A model generated the notes under the pieces. The model was not told where the DNA came from, ran no database searches, and worked only from the letters and a program-made list of their open reading frames with translations. Below, in pieces: positions 56,344-64,000 of a DNA stretch of 64,000 nt. The position numbers were made by a program, and so were the translations under genes. The stretch comes from Albula goreensis (lineage: Eukaryota > Chordata > Actinopteri > Albuliformes > Albulidae). How positions within the stretch are numbered: the first letter of the stretch is position 1; the number at the start of each line of letters is the position of its first letter. The stretch spans positions 3,316,001-3,380,000 of the forward strand of contig CM040748.1 in NCBI GenBank assembly GCA_022829145.1. The letters are read 5' to 3'.

Positions 56344-58911
56344 ATTGTATTTTGCCCATAGCTGTAAGGGACTTTGAGCAGGTAGGGGGCTGATCTGTGC
56401 TCCGGAGAGAGGGTGAGGTTAGCGGGGTTTGAGGGTTAAGGGACATAGATAATACTGTTCAGTGGTGCCCTTCACTGCACGGCTCTCTGCTGTTTACAGG
56501 CTGTAGATGTGGGCGTGGGGAGGCTGTCCGCCTCGCGTCTCGCTTTCTGACTGCACTAAACTGAACCGCGCGCTCTTCCCTCATTAAAATTATAGCTGTG
56601 GAAAGGGGTTATTATCCTCTCCCATTGTGAGTAGAACAAAATGAATAAGATGAATGATGAACACTGGAAACGCTTACACTATTTACTCACTGCCATCCGG
56701 AGTAGCTCTTTGGGTGTTCCCTGTCTGCAGATCCTCAGTCTAGATCCGATGTAGTTTCTGCAAGTATTAGTCTGTATTTGTGGAAGTACAGGCCATAGCC
56801 CAACAGAGACTGGCAGGGCTCTCGTATTGTTTTATTCCTCTAACAAAACACTGAAGGACTGTGGGCCTGAGGCTCCGTAAATGCTTTAGCTACACAAGAT
56901 CAATATAATTCTATATCAGCTTAGCGAGCAGGCTTATGCAAGAGTAAAACCAAAAATAGCCAGTAACAAGCTACCCAGCTTATTCTAATCATAAAGAACT
57001 TCAGAGTGCATCATGACAAGAACAGGAAATCTCAGCCTTCTAGCATCATCTACACTACGAGGAGATTGGAAAATGTGATTGCAGAAGAAAGTAACAGAAA
57101 ACAAAAACATTGCATGCAATAGCTACTGATCGAAGGACTACATTGTGATCATAGGAAAAATTAAAATACAAAACAGTGCATGTATTAGCTACTACAGGAT
57201 TGTCCACATATGGGAGAGCTTAAAGAAATGAATTGGAAAAGCCACCTTTTCATAATACATATAGCCAAAACACTTTCTTGCATCCTATGGCAATTTAAAA
57301 GTAAACTATCATGTTTAATTTATATTTCACATACTGGTTGGTTGACTCAAATCTGGGGTTTATTTTATAGTAAATCACCATTTTGTTGTTGTTTGTTTTC
57401 TCCCCACATGCTCATCGGGCTTTTCTTGTTGTAGCTATTTAGCCTCTGTACGTGAGTGCAGTAAGAGAGCTCCAGCCTCTTTCAGTCCACACAGTGTCAT
57501 CGCTTTAAAGAACACACTGTCAGAGCGAGGCCGCAGCAGACAGCGTGATGATGATGGTGATGATGATGATGGGAGTCCCATGCGGTTCATGATTTTGCAG
57601 CAGAAGCTTGTAATTTCAAGCAATTGGGGTGATGTAGCTCCAAAATCGATCAGGCGTGATGGATCTGAAGCTCTCATTATTGTAATGTACCGGCCAAGCA
57701 ACCTAGAGCACCGAGCAGGCTGATTGGGCTCTTGATTTATGGTGTAATCTTGTGTGGCAAACTATAACTTCACTCGGAATAAGCAATTGTGCATTTAGAG
57801 AGGTGGTTCCAGTTTAAGGTCATTAAGACCTTCCAGTGTAATCAAAGTCCATGCTTAGTGATTGCGGGTGAGATCTTTTTTTTTATCATGCAAAATATTA
57901 ACAGATATAGGGAATTAGTGTAAGCTGGGTGCTGCAATGAATGAATGCGATATTAAAAGGTATTTTAAATACGGTGGTATAATCTGTTCTGCCGTGCTCA
58001 CCTTTTGACTGATCTTTAAGTGGTTATCATTTGGTTCTGTCCAATCATTTCATTCTGGATTTGGGTTTGATTCACGTACCGTAGCTGGGCTGGTGTGTTT
58101 TACAGTCGAAAAGACAGTCTTGATAACCTTTTAGTGTCCATAATTACAGGTTATCCTTTTAAATTTACCAGCTTCATGTAGAAAATTCCAAAATTCATAT
58201 AAATATAAGATCATCATGTCCAAAACTGATGGACCATATTGGAGGTATCTTTTAAATGCATTTCCATCATAAAGTATGCCTTATGTTAATAACATTAAAT
58301 GATTGGGATGACAGGTCTTCACCCAGATTTACCCTGCATTATTTATTTATTTCAGAGAAGTGATTTTTTTAATTAATGTTGTAATTTTTCTGCACCAAAA
58401 AATTTGTGTGAAATTGTAAATATTTTCTCTGCTTTCATGAAAAAGAGGGTAATAATTTCTGATTTTCTGACTTCAAAATTCATCCAAACTCATTTCACTG
58501 GAGCTTTTTGTATGGTTTATTTATTTAGTTTGTGTAATTCAGTGTTAGAGTGTGAATGACAGGCAGGAACAGGGGAGTCTACATCTAGTTTGCAGACAAG
58601 CTTGTGGTCAGAAGTCCTTACTTCTTTGAGAATGAGTTGCTTTCACAAGCAGATTGGAAAACTGTATTTTGTCCATAGCATTCAGTGAATTTTCCAGTGA
58701 TGTCACTGAAACTTTGAAAGTTTATTATTTTTTGTGTGTTGACCCCTTACTGTGGCAATGGTCTGCCTTCATTAAATTATAATTTATTATAACTATGTGC
58801 ACGTCCTCATTTCTATAGCCTGGCCTTTATAATCTTACTCAATTTTTCTTGAGTTTGAAAGGCAGAAATGCAATCAGCCTGAAGGTGAGAGCTGTAAACT
58901 GTGCTGGAATG
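56344..58911. other. Unique DNA, one small CpG-rich patch
   Basis: About 56,500-56,640 keeps several CpGs (CCGCCTCGCGTCTCGC, AACCGCGCGCTC) beside CATTAAAATTATAGC and may be regulatory. Imperfect GATGAT repeat at 57,546-57,572. No exon is supported. Confidence 0.4.
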
Positions 58912-58958
58912 TGTTCATTCATTCATTCATTCATTCATTCATTCATTCATTCATTCAT
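58912..58958 (+). repeat. (ATTC)n microsatellite
   Basis: About 11 uninterrupted TTCA/ATTC units. Confidence 0.97.
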
Positions 58959-59364
58959 CCCTGTGAGATGGGCTCACTGTTCTCCCAATAGCAGAATATG
59001 AAAGGGTAAAAGACATGATTATAAAATTAATTTTATAATATGATACAGTATTAATAATTTGTTTTATTATATCTAAGCCACATCTCTTTTCAATGTAATT
59101 CTTTGGTTGAAAATGCAGATTCTTAGTGATAAATACCATGAAAAGGGTTCTAACCAATGCTAGCTATCTGTTTAACAGCATACAAACTACCAGATCTACC
59201 CAACTCAGTTTGCTAGATCACATGTTAAGCCCACCATTAGGTAGCACAATAGGTGGGTTAGTTTATTAGCCATTATATTTAGCCAATTTGTAGCATTGAC
59301 AACTTTCTGCTTTGTCAGCTTATTGCGCTGGCCTATTCAGTGCCCTTGTGTGTCATTTGTGGTA
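58959..59364. other. Unique DNA, nothing recognised
   Basis: AT-rich, no feature supported. Confidence 0.5.
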
Positions 59365-59645
59365 ACATTACATTATAGACATTTAGCAGACGCTCTTATC
59401 TAGAGCGTTTTACAACTCAAAGTGCATTTCTTTCGGGACAAGGGTGTTAAAGTGCTAGAGGGGGTAAAAGTCTCGAGTGTCAGGAGGGTTAGCATGGACT
59501 AAACCCTATGGATGACCTGTCAAAGAAACAAAACAAGAAACCATTAGTAATACCAATAACAATTCTTGGCAAGATTAGGTCGCTACAAGTGAAACTGTGG
59601 CTAAGTGGGGGAGCCAGGGAGGGAAGGGGAGCTCAATAAAATGGT
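59365..59645 (+). repeat. Widespread fish repeat (copy 4), long
   Basis: ACATTACATTATAGACATTTAGCAGACGCTCTTATC, then TAGAGCGTTTTACAACTC, AAAGTGCATTTC, CTAGAGGGGGTAAAAGTC and, at the far end, GGGAGCCAGGGAGGGAAGGGGAG. The order of landmarks equals copy 3 at 52.5 kb. Internal substitutions are many, so this is an old copy. No coding capacity. Confidence 0.88.
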
Positions 59646-62600
59646 AAGATGAATAAAAAATCGTACATGTGTATTCCACAAGCATGCCTTTTTCCAGTCC
59701 AATTTTAAATATTTGTTTTCATACTTGCATACAATTTAAAGTTTTGTGCTGGACTAAACTAAACTGCCTAGAAGTGTCTTGCTGTTAAATTATTTTTGCC
59801 TCTAGATAACTATTATTGCATCCGAACATGTTTCATTTTATTTGTGTCTTTCTTAAGCCAGGATCCTCTTCCTACAGCGTCAGGAAGACGATAATACATT
59901 TTCATTTTCATTTTCATTTATTTACTCCATCACTGATGAGCTTAACTTGGACTCTTTCGCCCTCGAACCTCAAAACAATAATGGGTAACTTTTAAAAATA
60001 ATATTTATGCTGTTCCACATTAATGTTGCCCTACAGCATATATTTTAATGCATTCGTAGTTTAGTACAGATGTACTATACAACTGTAGGCTTCAGGCATC
60101 CATAGGATTTTCAAGCTTTGCGTTTTTATGATCAAAATAAATCATTAAAATGGCAATGTAAAGGAACTTTGCACTGCATGGCCCGTCAGTGAGAGATAAG
60201 GGAACTATCACAGGCCCAGTAGGAATAGAATCTGCACGAATTTAACGTGAGAATGAAGAGTGAGAACCGAAGACTAGTCCCTCCAAAATTTTGACCATCC
60301 TATTCTGTTAAATTTGAACTCAGAAGATATTTCAATGGGTCCGACTTGAACCAGTGTGTGGCTAAATCACCAAAAAGCAATCGTAATTCAGCATTTAACC
60401 TTTCAAAATGTTTGACCTGAATATGAAACAAGGGATAAAGTAATAGATAAAAAAGAATATGAGAGATCATAAGAACATCAGAAGAATACCTGATGAAGAG
60501 ACCGGGCCAGTCATCCCATTTACAGCAGTCATTCGCCCTCAGTCTGCTGGGAGCACGGAGAAGACACCTTCGGTCCCTGCATTAGACACAACTTCTGCTC
60601 TAGAGTCAAAGATTACTTCAGATATGTCTATATGCCATGCACAATAATGTCTCAGACTGAATCCCTCTCAAGCAATAGGTAAATAAAAATGTCTCATAAT
60701 ATAAAACCAGGCACAGCCTCGTTAAGATCACCTGATCCAGCATGGTAAGCATACGCTAGGACCCACTGAGCCTGGCTAATGAGTCTCACATGAGTTACAA
60801 ACCTTTACAACAGTTATTAATGGCCACTTTGACAGAATTTTTACCTTGATTATATTTATTATGAAGTTTATAATGTAACTTCTCTAAAGACTTCATCCAC
60901 AGAGTTTCTGGATGTTATGTGTTGTTATTTGATGGGATAGTAAGCATTGCTAGATAGCCTTCCATCTGTTCTGGTTTACTAGAAAAATCATAAATCTCTG
61001 TCTCTTTGTATTGGCTGGAATATCGACTGCTGTTTGGTTGTTTGTGGTTATCCATACATTTTTATGAGGGCCACGAATGTAATGCAATGCACTTATATCT
61101 GTGTGATTGTCTAATGAGGTAAAAGGACTGTGTTGCGCTCAAATTAATTTCAGTTGATGTTTAAAATATGCAGTGGTCATATTCTGGAATGAGAGAATGG
61201 AAGAACTATGCAATGATTGTCTGTTTTTTTTTCTTTCTCCTTGACCTGATAAAGACATCACCAAGATAGCAAATTAAAATTGTTTTGGTAACAAACAATG
61301 GTAATTTTGAAATATGTAGCCTGGAAACCCGGTTTCTAATGTGTTTTTATCAGTCTGCACTTTCCCGCTCCTCTCTGACCTGCTAAATCTAGACTAATGA
61401 ATCACTTCTCAATCTGAAGTACCACCCTGAAGTCCTCCATAGTGGACCTAACCTGGTACTTCGCTGCTCATTAATCATCTGCTGAAATCTTGTCCTCCTG
61501 GTGCTGAGGGGTCTCTTACTTCTTTATGCAACGCTTTTCACGATCGCCGTCTGCTTTTCAAAACAAAACAAGAGGAAAAAAAAAGCAGTCAGATATACTG
61601 AGAAAAACATTCAGGCCATTTGTTATGCTGGAATTTTACGGGAGTCACTCGGTTTTTGTGAATCTCCTTAGCATGTGTTTCTATAGCCTGAGGATAAGCG
61701 CGTTCTTCTGCTAGCCACAGCATGCTGCTCCGAATCCGCCGAAGCTGTTTGTCATCCTGATCCGCAACGACCGGAGACGTGATCTAAAAATAAACGACAA
61801 AGAATACTATCACAGTCCTCACATTCAAATCATCTACAGACTGCCTGGGTCCCACCGTAATCCTATGCCCTCTCTTCTTTATGAAGTGATAATCACCGTA
61901 GAGGCCTATGTTTGAGATGTGTGGGCACAGTACATTTTACATTTTGATGCTTTTGCAACAAAGGATTTCACAATGAAATCATAACTCCATGGCAAAACCC
62001 AGCCAGTGAAGAGTGCAGGATTCTACAAATTTGAAATATGATTGCAGTCATATTTTTTGAATGTCACTCAAGCCAAGAGACATGAATTGAATGTAAACTC
62101 ATTTAGGTTCAGTGCTATATTAACATTATGGGCAACCTGAAACCTGGTATCATGTGGATCTGCTTGCTTGGGAGTAGGTTAGAGGAATGTTAGTGCATTG
62201 TGCACGGATTAGAGAGAAACAGAAGCATTGCCACGGTTTTGAAGCTTGGAGCTGTGCGAGAACGCTTGCAGTGGGACCTTCTGTGGGACAGACTTGGAGC
62301 CAGATGCACACCTGAGTCATGCATAGCTGAATGCCGTTTCCCTGTAAAAACCAGGCTTCCAAGAATTATCATTTCACAGAAAACGCACTCAGGTGGCATT
62401 AAACTCATGCCTGCATCCTGCTTTTATGGAGGTTTCGAAAATGATACTGTGTAAACTCTTCAGAAGAGACAGAAAAGCATAAAATAGGACAAAGCAAAAG
62501 TTATTACATTGGTGTTAATGGTGAGTCATAACCATCAATAGATATGAAAATGTTAATTTTTGTCTTACAGAAATGCTCACTAGACATTAATCACAGGTGG

Positions 62601-64000
62601 TACCTCACATCCTGTCGAGTATTGTGCCTACATAATGGGTGGCAAAGTGGCACAGATAATTTATATTTAGACCAGTCTCTATCTGGGTTAAATTCTCTTT
62701 GTGAAGCAGTCACTTTGAAAGGGGCAGGCTTATTTTTTTTTTTTATTATCATGCCAGGAAGGCTTGGAGTTGCAATTTGCATCACAAAGATGTCTGATTT
62801 AATTTAACCCTTTGTTGGTGGAGTTGCCACTGTATTTTCTTGGGAGATTGCATTTTTATCACACAAAAAAGCCAAGCTCAACCCTTTTCTTTGGGGATTG
62901 AATTCCCATGCTGGGAGAGTGGCCTATGGGGCACTTTGAGACAGGGCTCCTATGTGGCAGTGGAATTCTGCTTCCTGATGGGGGTACGGTGTTACTGAGG
63001 GTTTACTGAGCACCCTCTCCTATATGGCCCATCTCAGATAGGCTCACTGGTAAACCTTTCCCATATGCAGTCTGGGGTTACTACACGTATGTCACATGTA
63101 AGGAATCCTTTCTGAAGAGATGGAATCATGTGGAATCTCGGTGGAGATAACATTGTGATATCTAGTTAGCTGAGCTAGTTTGTTATGCCCCTGTCCTCCA
63201 GGTACAAGTATTGCATATATCATGGTATGACTTACTGGTCCATTCCATTCGCTTTCTGTTTTCTTCATCACTGCAGTTAACAGTTTTTAATCATTTTGTT
63301 GGGGAAAAACATCACTGGTATTTGTATTCAGTTCCACGTTTTTGTGACAACCATCTGCGGATGTTTGAATGTGACTCACGTGGAGCATTTTTGTGTAAAT
63401 CCAGCAGAAGGAAGGCTTGTTTTGTGATTATTTAGGGATTGTTTCAATCAGAATGTTATCTCACGTTTGGGAATCTAACGGTGTAATGTTCCTCAGTAAT
63501 GAGTTTGTCGTCTCCAGCCATCAGCAGATGCACACACTTTGCATTTTAGATGTTCACAGAAAGTGAGACAATGCTTTCAGCAATTAAGGCAAAATGGATC
63601 CTGAAGTGAGTTTGAGTGAGATCATTATGTTTTGGAGTTGTGTCTATGGAAAGCTTGTTAAAATAATACTTTTGAGATAGCTGTAATAGAAACCCAGTGA
63701 CTGTCTTTTGTTGACAGGTCTCAGAAAACAACATATAACTGAGATATACTCTTTAAATGAAAGAACTTTGATTTATTAATATTATTTGCATTATTTTCTC
63801 CCTGAATAATCTATAATATTTTGGAGTAGGTAAAACTTTGGAAAGTCTCGAACAAGGAAAGTTGTGTCTGTATAATGACCTCAGTTTGAAAAAAAAAAAA
63901 ACTGTGAACATTCTGGGAACTTTTCAGTCCTACTGCCATGTTTATTTCTTAAAAATAGATAAGAAGATTATGCTGAGTTTTAAAAGCACCCCCGTGAAAT
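59646..64000. other. Unique DNA, no gene recognised
   Basis: Small items: a TTTCA repeat at 59,898-59,921; a stretch at 60,460-60,530 (GAGATCATAAGAACATCAG, ACCGGGCCAGTCATCC) that loosely resembles another interspersed fish repeat and carries a 62-codon frame without support; poly(T) at 62,732-62,743; poly(A) at 63,888-63,901. No exon is supported by splice signals or recognisable protein. Confidence 0.45.

Noticed and set aside
55944-56446. Five frames of 73-153 codons
   Set aside because: All are read through the TG array.
1-64000. Bacterial or phage features such as operons, CRISPR arrays or ribosome-binding sites
   Set aside because: Microsatellites, SINEs and Tc1/mariner remnants show this is a vertebrate genome, and no tandem array has the repeat-spacer form of a CRISPR.

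Overview
This window reads as non-coding DNA from a ray-finned fish, most likely a teleost. The evidence is the mix of long CA/TG, CT, AAT and AT microsatellites with tRNA-headed SINEs, a decayed Tc1 transposon, a mariner fragment and the widespread fish repeat carrying the core CTTATCCAGAGCGACTTACA. There is no operon, rRNA, CRISPR array or long intact coding sequence. Nearly every open frame is short, or is forced open by a simple repeat. The order or species cannot be fixed by eye.

Layout. 0-0.84 kb: a possible terminal 3' UTR with an AATAAA signal, belonging to a gene to the left. 1.8-3.1 kb: two tandem arrays, one of them higher order. 3.58-3.94 kb: a tRNA-headed SINE. 5.0-7.0 kb: AT-rich, repeat-poor DNA rich in homeodomain-type sites (possible enhancers). 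8.1-9.37 kb: a dead Tc1 element with scrambled partial copies of itself beside it. 14.4 kb: one possible exon. 15.3-15.8 kb: G-rich tracts. 17.6-18.2 kb: a 29-bp minisatellite followed by a short palindromic MITE. 18.5-29.2 kb: mostly unique DNA with microsatellites. 30.3-36.3 kb: several enhancer-like blocks and an ambiguous minus-strand frame at 35 kb. 38-42 kb: a perfect 62-bp duplication, a SINE with clear target-site duplications, a mariner 5' end, a second SINE type and a possible LINE fragment. 43.2-45.1 kb: a GC-rich block with unusually few stops in one frame, and an inverted pair of one repeat. 47.4-47.8 kb: a CAGT-based array that repeats an E-box nine times. 49.4-50.8 kb: the best candidate gene start, two possible exons with good splice signals. 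52.5-64 kb: probable intron or intergenic DNA with more repeat copies.

The most credible gene evidence is the exon pair at 49.5 and 50.8 kb on the + strand. The first ends at a CAG/GTAAGG donor. The second has an acceptor, a strong-context ATG and a CAG/GTTTGT donor, and would encode an N-terminus starting MESNRLDLPTRIKDSNA. I do not recognise the protein. The other gene-like frames are weak and are marked so. I found no convincing new biological system. The most unusual structures are the E-box array, the inverted repeat pair at 44.4 kb, the rearranged Tc1 neighbourhood, and the proposed upstream ORF that stops one base before the proposed main start. Calls of enhancer or conserved element are judgements from composition and motifs, since no alignment was possible.
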